The notes under the pieces were generated by a model. The model had not been told where the DNA came from. It saw nothing but the letters and a program-made list of their open reading frames with translations, and made no database searches. A stretch of 5,538 bases of DNA from an uncultured Actinomycetes bacterium (GTDB lineage: Bacteria > Actinomycetota > Actinomycetes > Nanopelagicales > Nanopelagicaceae): positions 1-5,538 of the forward strand of contig CAIUBS010000090.1 in assembly GCA_903897475.1 (NCBI GenBank), in the 5' to 3' direction. Made by a program: the position numbers and the translations under genes. Position 1 is the stretch's first letter. Each line of letters opens with the position of its first letter. This document shows, one piece after another, positions 1 to 5,538 of the stretch.

Positions 1-1
1 A

Positions 2-1012
2 TTAACAGGTGGCGGAGATTGCCCTGGATTAAATGCGGTAATACGTGCAGTAGTTCGCAAAGGTGTAAAAGAGTACGGATATGAATTTGTTGGATTTAAA
101 GATGGCTGGCGTGGCCCACTTGAGGGATTAACAATGAAGTTAGATATTCCAGCAACTCGTGGCATCTTACCCAAAGGTGGAACTATCTTGGGCTCTTCTA
201 GAACTAATCCATTTAAAATTGAAGGTGGCGTTGAAAAGATTAAGGAAAATTTAGCAAAGATGGGTATCGATGCCCTTATTGCAATTGGTGGTGAAGATAC
301 TTTAGGTGTAGCAACAAAGCTCGACTCACTGGGCGTAAAAGTTATAGGTGTTCCAAAGACAATTGACAATGATTTAAATAATACTGACTATACATTTGGT
401 TTTGATACATCAGTAAATATTGCTGTAGAAGCTATAGATCGATTACATACAACTGCAGAGTCACATCACCGTGCACTAATTGTTGAAGTTATGGGACGTC
501 ATGCCGGCTGGATTGCATTGCACTCTGGGTTAGCAGGAGGGGCTTCATGTATTTTAATTCCAGAGGTTAAGTTCTCTGTTGACCAAGTTTGTAAATGGGT
601 TGAATCAAGGTTTGAACAAAGCTATGCACCAATTATTGTAATTGCTGAAGGTGCCATACCCCAGGATGGTGATTTAGTAACCAAAGACCAAACTCTTGAT
701 GCATTCGGTCATGTTAAATTATCTGGCATTGGTGAGTGGCTTGCAAAGCAGATTGAAGCAAAGACCGGTAAAGAGGCGAGAACTTCGGTATTAGGGCACA
801 TCCAACGCGGTGGTACACCAACTGCATTTGATCGAGTACTTGCGACAAGATTTGGGCTACATGCCATAACTGCGGTGCATGATGGTGATTGGGGAAAGAT
901 GGTTGCTCTACATGGCACAAATATCGAGCGAGTCCCTCTTGCATCGGCTACTTCAAAGTTGAAAACAGTTGATCCTGCTCTATATAAAGAAGCGGAGATC
1001 TTCTTCGGTTAA
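2..1012 (+). CDS. pfkA: 6-phosphofructokinase, group III, probably pyrophosphate-dependent (5' partial)
   Basis: Phosphorylates fructose 6-phosphate to fructose 1,6-bisphosphate, the committing step of cytosolic glycolysis. The reading frame is open from base 2, so the gene begins outside the window; 336 residues are visible. The first visible residues (LTGGGDCPGLNA) are the nucleotide-binding loop of the family. Aligning the later motifs to E. coli PfkA gives a constant offset of 5, so only about five residues are missing. Visible motifs are GGEDT (residues 96-100), PKTIDND (118-124, catalytic Asp122), MGRHAGW (164-170) and HIQRGG (266-271, substrate-binding His/Arg). The Asp in GGED and the Lys in PKTIDND match E. 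coli positions 104 and 124. This Asp/Lys pair is typical of PPi-using enzymes, whereas ATP enzymes have Gly at 104, so the gene may deserve the name pfp. The internal ATG at 134 is not the start. The family assignment is very sure; the donor specificity is inferred. Confidence 0.96.
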   Translation, partial: LTGGGDCPGLNAVIRAVVRKGVKEYGYEFVGFKDGWRGPLEGLTMKLDIPATRGILPKGGTILGSSRTNPFKIEGGVEKIKENLAKMGIDALIAIGGEDTLGVATKLDSLGVKVIGVPKTIDNDLNNTDYTFGFDTSVNIAVEAIDRLHTTAESHHRALIVEVMGRHAGWIALHSGLAGGASCILIPEVKFSVDQVCKWVESRFEQSYAPIIVIAEGAIPQDGDLVTKDQTLDAFGHVKLSGIGEWLAKQIEAKTGKEARTSVLGHIQRGGTPTAFDRVLATRFGLHAITAVHDGDWGKMVALHGTNIERVPLASATSKLKTVDPALYKEAEIFFG

Positions 1013-1016
1013 AGAT

Positions 1017-1031
1017 TGGCTTAATTAGCCA
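1017..1031. repeat. Short inverted repeat between pfkA and the DAHP synthase gene
   Basis: TGGCT and AGCCA form a 5-bp stem around a 5-base loop (TAATT), starting five bases after the phosphofructokinase stop codon. No T-run follows, so it is not a convincing intrinsic terminator. It lies just upstream of where a -35 region for the next gene would fall, so it could be a weak terminator, an operator half-site pair, or chance. Confidence 0.25.
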
Positions 1032-1052
1032 CATCTAAATCCGTAGATTGCC

Positions 1053-1058
1053 TACCAT
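1053..1058 (+). promoter_or_regulatory. Predicted -10 box for a leaderless DAHP synthase transcript
   Basis: TACCAT fits the actinobacterial TANNNT -10 pattern and is separated from the ATG by six bases, which puts the expected transcription start on the A of the start codon. No Shine-Dalgarno sequence precedes the ATG, which agrees with leaderless initiation. No clear -35 hexamer was found 16-18 bases upstream. The same geometry recurs at the alkyltransferase gene. Confidence 0.55.
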
Positions 1059-1064
1059 TATCCT

Positions 1065-2402
1065 ATGAACACAAACTCGATTTTTAATCCTAATCTGGTT
1101 GCGGCCCAACAACCATCCTGGCCAGATAAGCAGGCAGTGCAATCAGTGGTTGCAGAGCTTTCAACCTATCCGCCACTAGTGTTCGCGGGAGAATGTGACA
1201 ACCTAAAAAATAGAATCGCTGAGGCAGCTGCCGGAAATGCTTTTTGGTTACAAGGTGGCGATTGTGCTGAGACCTTTGTTGGTGCAACTGCAGACTCAGT
1301 ACGAAATCGAATAAAAACAATTCTTCAAATGGCTGCAGTTCTGCAGTACTTTTCATCCCTGCCAGTAATTAAGGTGGGAAGAATGGCTGGCCAGTTCGCA
1401 AAGCCTCGAAGTAACGATAACGAGACTCGCAATGGTGTAACCCTGCCGGCCTATCGGGGAGATGCAGTTAATGATCTTGAATTTACTAAAGAAGCACGTA
1501 CTCCAAATCCAAATAGATTATTGAAGGTTTATAACACCTCAGCTTCAACTTTGAATTTAGTTCGAGCATTTACGCAAGGTGGATTTGCAGATTTAAGACA
1601 AGTACATAGTTGGAATAAAGGCTTTGCCGCTGATGCAAGATTTAGCGCTCGCTATGAGGAGATGGCTAATGAGATAGGTAGAGCACTTCAGTTTATGCAT
1701 TCTGCCGGTGTTGATCCAGAGTCATTTAAGTCAGTTGATTTTTATTCAAGTCACGAAGCATTGATATTAGAGTATGAAAAATCTTTGACAAGAATAGATT
1801 CTAGAACCGGAAATCCTTATGATGTTTCTGCGCACTTTGTTTGGATAGGTGAGAGAACCAGGCAATTAGATGGTGCACATATGGATTTTGCAGAGAAAAT
1901 TCATAATCCAATTGGAGTAAAGCTAGGACCAAAGACAACACCCGAAGAAGTTTTGGCAATTATTAAGAAGTTAAATCCAAAAAATGAACCAGGAAGACTT
2001 ACATTTATTTCACGAATGGGTGCTTCACTAATTCGTGAAAAACTTCCACCGCTAGTAGAAACAATAATTAAGTCTGGATCAACAGTACTTTGGGTTTGTG
2101 ACCCAATGCATGGTAATACTTATGAAGCTCCGAGTGGATATAAGACCAGAAAATTTGATGATGTATTAGATGAGGTGCGTGGGTTTTTTGAAGTTCATAA
2201 GAAGTTAGGTACTCATCCCGGAGGAATCCATATTGAACTTACTGGTGACGATGTTACTGAATGTGTTGGTGGGGGAGAGCAGATTAGTCATGAAGATTTA
2301 GCCACTCGCTATGAAAGTGCTTGTGACCCAAGGTTAAACCATACTCAGTCACTAGAGTTAGCCTTTTTAGTCGCAGAGATGTTACGTGATCACAAAAAAT
2401 AA
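1065..2402 (+). CDS. aroG: Class II 3-deoxy-7-phosphoheptulonate (DAHP) synthase
   Basis: Condenses phosphoenolpyruvate with erythrose 4-phosphate to DAHP, the first step of the shikimate pathway to aromatic amino acids; cytosolic and metal-dependent. The 445-residue protein shows the class II signatures in order: QQPSWPD (15-21), LQGGDCAE (62-69), GRMAGQFAKPRS, LPAYRGD, DLRQVHSWN, SSHEALILEYE, WIGERTRQLDGAH, NPIGVKLGP, CDPMHGNT (345-352), IELTGDDVTEC (390-400) and CDPRLN (420-425). The metal ligands known from the Mycobacterium tuberculosis enzyme (Cys87, His369, Glu411, Asp441) fall at Cys67, His349, Glu391 and Asp421. The constant offset of 20 shows that the core is colinear and that the N-terminus is about 20 residues shorter. 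The ATG is chosen because the conserved QQPSWPD follows closely and a -10 box lies six bases upstream. Feedback inhibition by aromatic amino acids is common in this family but cannot be read from the sequence. The gene lies 52 bases downstream of pfkA on the same strand. Confidence 0.97.
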   Translation: MNTNSIFNPNLVAAQQPSWPDKQAVQSVVAELSTYPPLVFAGECDNLKNRIAEAAAGNAFWLQGGDCAETFVGATADSVRNRIKTILQMAAVLQYFSSLPVIKVGRMAGQFAKPRSNDNETRNGVTLPAYRGDAVNDLEFTKEARTPNPNRLLKVYNTSASTLNLVRAFTQGGFADLRQVHSWNKGFAADARFSARYEEMANEIGRALQFMHSAGVDPESFKSVDFYSSHEALILEYEKSLTRIDSRTGNPYDVSAHFVWIGERTRQLDGAHMDFAEKIHNPIGVKLGPKTTPEEVLAIIKKLNPKNEPGRLTFISRMGASLIREKLPPLVETIIKSGSTVLWVCDPMHGNTYEAPSGYKTRKFDDVLDEVRGFFEVHKKLGTHPGGIHIELTGDDVTECVGGGEQISHEDLATRYESACDPRLNHTQSLELAFLVAEMLRDHKK

Positions 2403-2411
2403 AGGCTTTTA

Positions 2412-2436
2412 AACTATACGTAACATGGTTATAGTT
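2412..2436. repeat. Dyad overlapping the alkyltransferase promoter (possible operator)
   Basis: AACTATA (2412-2418) and TATAGTT (2430-2436) are perfect 7-bp inverted arms separated by 11 bases, centred at 2424. The right arm contains the predicted -10 box, so a dimeric regulator bound here would block the promoter. The arms are AT-rich in an AT-rich gap, so chance is a real alternative. No T-run follows that would make it a terminator for the upstream gene. Confidence 0.35.
2430..2435 (+). promoter_or_regulatory. Predicted -10 box for a leaderless alkyltransferase transcript
   Basis: TATAGT is close to the TATAAT consensus and is followed by six bases and then the GTG start, so transcription would start on the G of GTG. 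No ribosome binding site is present between box and start. The spacing is identical to that in front of the DAHP synthase gene. No clear -35 hexamer is seen. Confidence 0.6.
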
Positions 2437-2441
2437 AATCT

Positions 2442-2933
2442 GTGTTGGTTTCAACAAATTTAAAAACTCCTATCGGAGTTCTAAGTTTAATTGCTGAGGA
2501 AAATATTGTAATTGCTGCGGGTTTTTATGGAATTGATAATTTAGTTAGTCGGCTTGGAAGTGAAGACGTAGGGCAACAAATAAAGAAAAGTTCAAAAATT
2601 CATATAATCTCAGACTTAGTCTCAGATTACTTTGAAGGTGATATTAATTCATTAAATGGAATCAAGGTACGTCAACCAGGCGCAAAATTTTCTCAGGAAG
2701 TTTGGAAAGTATTGCGAAAGATACCGGCGGGTAAAACTTTATCCTATGCAGAATTAGCTAAGAGAGCTGGCTCTGAGGCAGCAATTCGAGCAGCAGGCAC
2801 AGCATGTGGCAATAATTTGATTGCACCAATTGTGCCATGTCATAGAATTGTTAAAAGCGGAGGAGCTATTGGTAATTATGGTTATGGAGTAAAGATAAAG
2901 GAATGGCTTTTAAGACACGAGGGCGCGCTTTAA
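2442..2933 (+). CDS. ogt: Methylated-DNA--[protein]-cysteine S-methyltransferase (O6-alkylguanine-DNA alkyltransferase)
   Basis: A suicide DNA-repair protein that transfers the alkyl group from O6-alkylguanine to its own cysteine. It is 163 residues long, the usual size for the stand-alone form (no Ada regulatory domain). The N-terminal part (about 1-77) is a degenerate domain beginning with the typical TPIG turn (9-12). The C-terminal domain (about 80-163) holds the helix-turn-helix region with SYAELA (Tyr102), the Arg116 finger (AIRAAG), Asn125 (hinge), PCHR with acceptor Cys133, and LLRHEG with Glu160, so every known functional residue is present. Ala128 occupies the position of human Pro140, as in E. 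coli Ada. The GTG start is supported by the -10 box six bases upstream and the near-N-terminal TPIG; the TTG next to it is an alternative. The 3' end overlaps the convergent aldolase gene by 24 bases. Confidence 0.95.
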   Translation: MLVSTNLKTPIGVLSLIAEENIVIAAGFYGIDNLVSRLGSEDVGQQIKKSSKIHIISDLVSDYFEGDINSLNGIKVRQPGAKFSQEVWKVLRKIPAGKTLSYAELAKRAGSEAAIRAAGTACGNNLIAPIVPCHRIVKSGGAIGNYGYGVKIKEWLLRHEGAL

Positions 2934-3980
2934 AATTCTAGAAAGTACTTCAATAATCTTTTCCATATCTAATTCAGTAATATCAAAATGTGTAACTAAT
3001 CTCAAATACTTTGGCCCAAGAGCTGAAGCTAAGATCCCTTCCTCACTTAATTGTTCTGAAAGTTCTTTTGCAGATATATCAAACTCTGAAAGATCCACTC
3101 CTACTATGTTTGTTTCAATAAACTTAGAGTTAACTAAACTAGTGGAGACATTTTCAATAACCTCAGCAATAATTTTTGCTCGCATATGATCTAATGCAAG
3201 TAACTCTAAATTGTTATCAATAGCATAAATCCCAGCCGCTGCTATTATTCCTATCTGCCTCATGCCGCCGCCATATCGTTTGCGCCACTGCCGAGCTTTA
3301 GCTACCGTTTCTTTATTTGAAATCATAAGTGATCCAATCGGAGCACCAAGACCTTTTGATAAGCAAACACTTAACGTATCAAAATGTTTACCATAGTCAG
3401 CTAGATCTACTCCGCTTGCGATATGAGCATTCCAAATACGTGCACCGTCTAGGTGCATGCTTATCCCTAGTCTTTTTGATTCTCGTCGTAACTTCTCAAT
3501 TTCTGAGATTGGTTGCACTGTTCCGCCCCCAAAGTTATGAGTATTTTCAATAGCAATAGCTGCAGTTGAAACCAAATAGGGACCAGAATTTGGCTTAGCG
3601 ATTCGAAGTACGTCCTCAGATTTGAGTAACCCCCTATCTGATTCCCAAGTTCGGGTGGTAATTCCGCTAAAAGTTGCTGCTGCTCCTAATTCTGCCCTGA
3701 CTATGTGAGAGTTAGTTTCAGTTATTAACTCCTCACCTGGGGATACCAACATTCGTATTGCTAATTGATTTGCCAAGGATCCAGAGGGGCAAAACAAGGC
3801 TGCTTCTTGACCGAATAGTTTTGCAACTTTCTCTTCAAGCAAGTTAACGGTTGGATCTTCACCATAAACGTCATCTCCAACCTCGGCAGCTGCCATCACT
3901 TCACGCATATGCAAAGATGGCTTTGTCACCGTGTCAGATCTCAGATCAATAATCGATTTAATTTTAATTTCTCCTATCAC
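2910..3980 (-). CDS. ltaE: Low-specificity L-threonine aldolase (PLP-dependent)
   Basis: Cleaves L-threonine or L-allo-threonine to glycine and acetaldehyde in the cytosol, a route to glycine. The 356-residue reading matches the family along its length: IDLRSDTVTKPS near the start (11-22), GDDVYGEDPTVN (35-46), SGSLANQ (66-72), NSHI with the PLP-stacking His92, IENTHN (144-149), HLDGAR with Asp178 and Arg181, LSKGLGAPIGS with the PLP-binding Lys209, and RLVTHFDI near the C-terminus. It is last in the minus-strand operon and overlaps the transporter gene by 17 bases. The GTG at 3980 has almost no ribosome binding site. A good AGGAG at 3975-3971 instead points to an ATT at 3962, which would give a protein six residues shorter starting MKSIIDLRSDT, close to the usual MIDLRSDT. 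Function is sure; the start is not. Confidence 0.95.
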   Translation of the reverse strand: MIGEIKIKSIIDLRSDTVTKPSLHMREVMAAAEVGDDVYGEDPTVNLLEEKVAKLFGQEAALFCPSGSLANQLAIRMLVSPGEELITETNSHIVRAELGAAATFSGITTRTWESDRGLLKSEDVLRIAKPNSGPYLVSTAAIAIENTHNFGGGTVQPISEIEKLRRESKRLGISMHLDGARIWNAHIASGVDLADYGKHFDTLSVCLSKGLGAPIGSLMISNKETVAKARQWRKRYGGGMRQIGIIAAAGIYAIDNNLELLALDHMRAKIIAEVIENVSTSLVNSKFIETNIVGVDLSEFDISAKELSEQLSEEGILASALGPKYLRLVTHFDITELDMEKIIEVLSRILKRALVS

Positions 3981-4839
3981 TCTTAGAAGGATTTTTGCTG
4001 TCAGACCAAATAACCATTGCCATTGCTAGCATCACCAATGTTCCACCCGACATAATTCTTAAAGTAATTGGATCCTTATCAAAATATAAGCCAAAAAATA
4101 AGGCAAACGGAGTTTCCATAGCAAGTAGAACGCCTGCAACAGTCGCACTCATTACCGCCTGAGCTTTCACCTGGATTAAAAATGCGAAGAATGTGGCAAA
4201 AATTGCAGTGAATATAATTGCAGACCAGACTGAACCATCGGGCGGTACTTGGTAGCTATCTTTTAGAGTAAAAAGTGAAAATACTATGGCAGCTACAATG
4301 ATTTGGATTAGGGTAAGTGGATAACTATTCTTGCCATCACTCCACTCGCCAATTGCAACAATTTGACCAGCAAATAAAACCGCGGAAACTAGAACCAAGA
4401 TTTCACCGATTCCAACTGAAATACCGTTGTATGCAATAAGGTAGAGACCAATTGTTGCCACTAGTACCGCACCCCATTGAGCTTTTGTAATTTTATGTTT
4501 TAGCAAGAGCCATGCAATTAAGGGAGTGAAAACTAGATAAAGACCTGTAATAAATCCCGTATTTGAGACGGTTGTCTGTGTTAAGCCAAATGTTTGAAAT
4601 ATAAAAGCGCTACTAGTTAACAATCCAGCAAAAATAGCTCGCTTAACAAAAGTCCAATTTAGCCCCAACAGCGATTTTGGCCTAAAGGCAAACATAACTA
4701 AGGCGGCTAAAGTAAATCTGGTTGCAAGAAAAGAGTAAACATCTTGGCGCTCAAGTGAGTCTTTCATCACCAGGAATGCACCTCCCCATACTGCGGTTGT
4801 TGCAAGAAGTCCAAGATAAAGAAGACCCTTTAGTTTCAT
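3964..4839 (-). CDS. EamA/DMT-superfamily transporter (RhaT/RhtA-like permease)
   Basis: An inner-membrane permease of the drug/metabolite transporter superfamily, whose members mostly export amino acids or other small metabolites; the substrate here cannot be told. The 291-residue protein has about ten hydrophobic segments (roughly 6-25, 34-52, 67-87, 92-112, 121-138, 143-162, 172-192, 204-224, 232-252, 261-280), i.e. two five-helix EamA repeats. Family features include the TM1 motif AVWGGAFLVMK, the TM3-TM4 region QTFGLTQTTVSNTGFITGLYLVFTP and the second-repeat ending AMETPFALFFG, which matches the usual LEP.fa...g. The C-terminus is short, charged and cytosolic (SKNPSKSDRRN). The ATG overlaps the endonuclease IV stop as ATGA, indicating translational coupling. 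The 3' end overlaps the aldolase by 17 bases. Pairing with threonine aldolase makes a threonine, glycine or related amino acid a possible substrate, by inference only. Confidence 0.9.
   Translation of the reverse strand: MKLKGLLYLGLLATTAVWGGAFLVMKDSLERQDVYSFLATRFTLAALVMFAFRPKSLLGLNWTFVKRAIFAGLLTSSAFIFQTFGLTQTTVSNTGFITGLYLVFTPLIAWLLLKHKITKAQWGAVLVATIGLYLIAYNGISVGIGEILVLVSAVLFAGQIVAIGEWSDGKNSYPLTLIQIIVAAIVFSLFTLKDSYQVPPDGSVWSAIIFTAIFATFFAFLIQVKAQAVMSATVAGVLLAMETPFALFFGLYFDKDPITLRIMSGGTLVMLAMAMVIWSDSKNPSKSDRRN
3971..3975 (-). promoter_or_regulatory. Shine-Dalgarno sequence pointing to an ATT start for ltaE
   Basis: Read on the minus strand, AGGAG (3975 to 3971) lies in the last codons of the transporter gene. 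Eight bases further is ATT (3962-3960) in the aldolase frame, and the transporter stop TAA (3966-3964) ends one base before that ATT. This is typical termination-reinitiation geometry. The motif lies downstream of the GTG at 3980, so it cannot serve that start. Confidence 0.5.
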
Positions 4840-5537
4840 TTCTTATCTCTCATACTTTTTAGAAGCTTAACTTCACTACCGTGTTCTAATTCTGCGCCAG
4901 GAGTCTCTAAAATTAAGGGAGCTTTAGCAACTACTGGATGAGCCAATAGTTCAGCAAAGGGTTCAATACCTATTTCACCTTTGCCAAGGTTTTGATGTCT
5001 GTCTTTTAAATTACCGCAGATATCCATAGAATCATTTGCATGAATAAGTTGAATTCTTTCAAGACCAACAATTTCAACAAGTAAATCTAAAGTCTCTTTC
5101 ATGCCACCTGGCTTTTTTATATCATGGCCCGCTGCAAAGACATGGCAAGTATCAAGACAAACTCCAACTTTAGGGTGCCACTCTAAAGCCTCAAAATACT
5201 TAGTTAGGTCGTCAAGTTTTTTTACCAAAGATTGTCCCTGACCTGCAGTTGGCTCTAGGAGTAACCAAGGGTCATCATCTTTTAAGTTATTCAAAATTGG
5301 CATAACGCCTTCATGTATCTGCTTCCAGGCATTAACTACGTGTGATTCATCTACTGCTGAGCCGGTGTGTACGACAACACCTTTTGCTCCTATTTCCCGA
5401 CCCCGCTTTAAGGAATAAGCAGTAGCAGAAAGTGAGTTCTCGTACGTTGATTGAGTAGGAGATCCCAAGTTAATTAAAAAGGAGGCATGAACATACGGTT
5501 CAATATCATGCTCAGTGGTTTTCTCTCGAAACTTTTC
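4836..5537 (-). CDS. nfo: Endonuclease IV, AP endonuclease (5' partial)
   Basis: Cuts the DNA backbone 5' of abasic sites and removes blocking 3' groups in base-excision repair; a TIM-barrel enzyme with a trinuclear zinc centre. The frame stays open to the right edge, so the start is outside; 233 C-terminal residues are visible, and about 50-60 are missing judging from E. coli Nfo. All nine zinc ligands can be matched to E. coli: His17 (VHASFLINLG), His57 (VVVHTGS), Glu95 (LLLEPTAGQG), Asp129 and His132 (LDTCHVFAAG), His166 (LIHANDS), Asp179 and His181 (DRHQNLGKGEIG) and Glu211 (LILETPG). The TTG at 5468 is inside the conserved INLGSP motif and is not the start. First visible gene of the minus-strand operon; its TGA overlaps the transporter ATG by four bases. 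Confidence 0.96.
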   Translation of the reverse strand, partial: EKFREKTTEHDIEPYVHASFLINLGSPTQSTYENSLSATAYSLKRGREIGAKGVVVHTGSAVDESHVVNAWKQIHEGVMPILNNLKDDDPWLLLEPTAGQGQSLVKKLDDLTKYFEALEWHPKVGVCLDTCHVFAAGHDIKKPGGMKETLDLLVEIVGLERIQLIHANDSMDICGNLKDRHQNLGKGEIGIEPFAELLAHPVVAKAPLILETPGAELEHGSEVKLLKSMRDKK

Positions 5538-5538
5538 A

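Noticed and set aside
709..944. Two overlapping minus-strand open frames inside pfkA
   Set aside because: They lie wholly opposite a strongly conserved coding region, have no recognisable protein features and no convincing ribosome site.
134..1012. ATG at 134 as start of a shorter phosphofructokinase
   Set aside because: The frame is open to base 2 and the 44 upstream codons encode the conserved GGGDCPGLNA loop and the following strand, so the gene is cut by the window edge.
1090..1356. Minus-strand open frame of 88 codons inside the DAHP synthase gene
   Set aside because: Shadow of the conserved N-terminal part of the class II enzyme; its composition and sequence resemble no protein family I know.
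2901..2938. GAAT..TTTTAA / TTAAAATTC partial inverted repeat as a bidirectional terminator
   Set aside because: The arms are interrupted, almost entirely A/T and separated by a long spacer, so a stable stem is unlikely.
3329..3553. Plus-strand open frame of 74 codons inside ltaE
   Set aside because: Lies opposite the PLP-lysine region of the aldolase. The hydrophobic stretch near its end is explained by the complement of conserved aldolase codons.
5466..5468. TTG at 5468 as start of endonuclease IV
   Set aside because: It encodes the Leu of the conserved INLGSP motif, and the 23 upstream in-frame codons contain the zinc-ligand His; the true start is beyond the right edge.
1..5538. A new defence, mobile or other undescribed system
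   Set aside because: All six genes belong to well-known housekeeping families with intact key residues, gaps are under 60 bases, and no transposase, integrase, repeat array, tRNA or att-like duplication is visible.

Overview
The window is a compact, AT-rich bacterial segment (roughly 40% G+C by eye) with almost no intergenic DNA. The phosphofructokinase is of the actinobacterial group III type, the DAHP synthase is the class II form seen in mycobacteria and streptomycetes, and two genes appear to be leaderless, with a TANNNT box six bases before the start codon. Together these suggest a low-G+C, streamlined actinobacterium, for example the freshwater acI/Nanopelagicales lineage. That placement is an inference; no rRNA or other marker is present.

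Layout, left part (+ strand): a 6-phosphofructokinase gene enters from the left edge, lacking only about five N-terminal residues. It ends at 1012. After a 52-base gap comes class II DAHP synthase (1065-2402), and after a 39-base gap an O6-alkylguanine-DNA alkyltransferase (2442-2933). The latter two each have their own predicted -10 box at the spacing expected for leaderless transcripts. The phosphofructokinase carries the Asp/Lys pair associated with pyrophosphate-dependent enzymes. It consumes fructose 6-phosphate at the head of lower glycolysis, and DAHP synthase draws phosphoenolpyruvate and erythrose 4-phosphate into aromatic amino acid synthesis, so these two neighbours sit at linked points of central carbon metabolism.

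Layout, right part (- strand, read right to left): endonuclease IV (running off the right edge), a ten-helix EamA/DMT-family transporter and a low-specificity L-threonine aldolase. They overlap by 4 and 17 bases, which indicates one translationally coupled operon. The aldolase runs tail-to-tail into the alkyltransferase gene with a 24-base antisense overlap, and no terminator is visible there. The aldolase start is odd: the only good Shine-Dalgarno sequence points to an ATT codon.

No tRNA, rRNA, CRISPR array, insertion sequence, phage gene or defence system was seen, and every gene belongs to a known housekeeping family. I found no convincing new system. The points worth checking are the phosphoryl-donor specificity of the phosphofructokinase, the paired leaderless promoters, the possible ATT start, a dyad over the alkyltransferase promoter, and the transporter-aldolase pairing.
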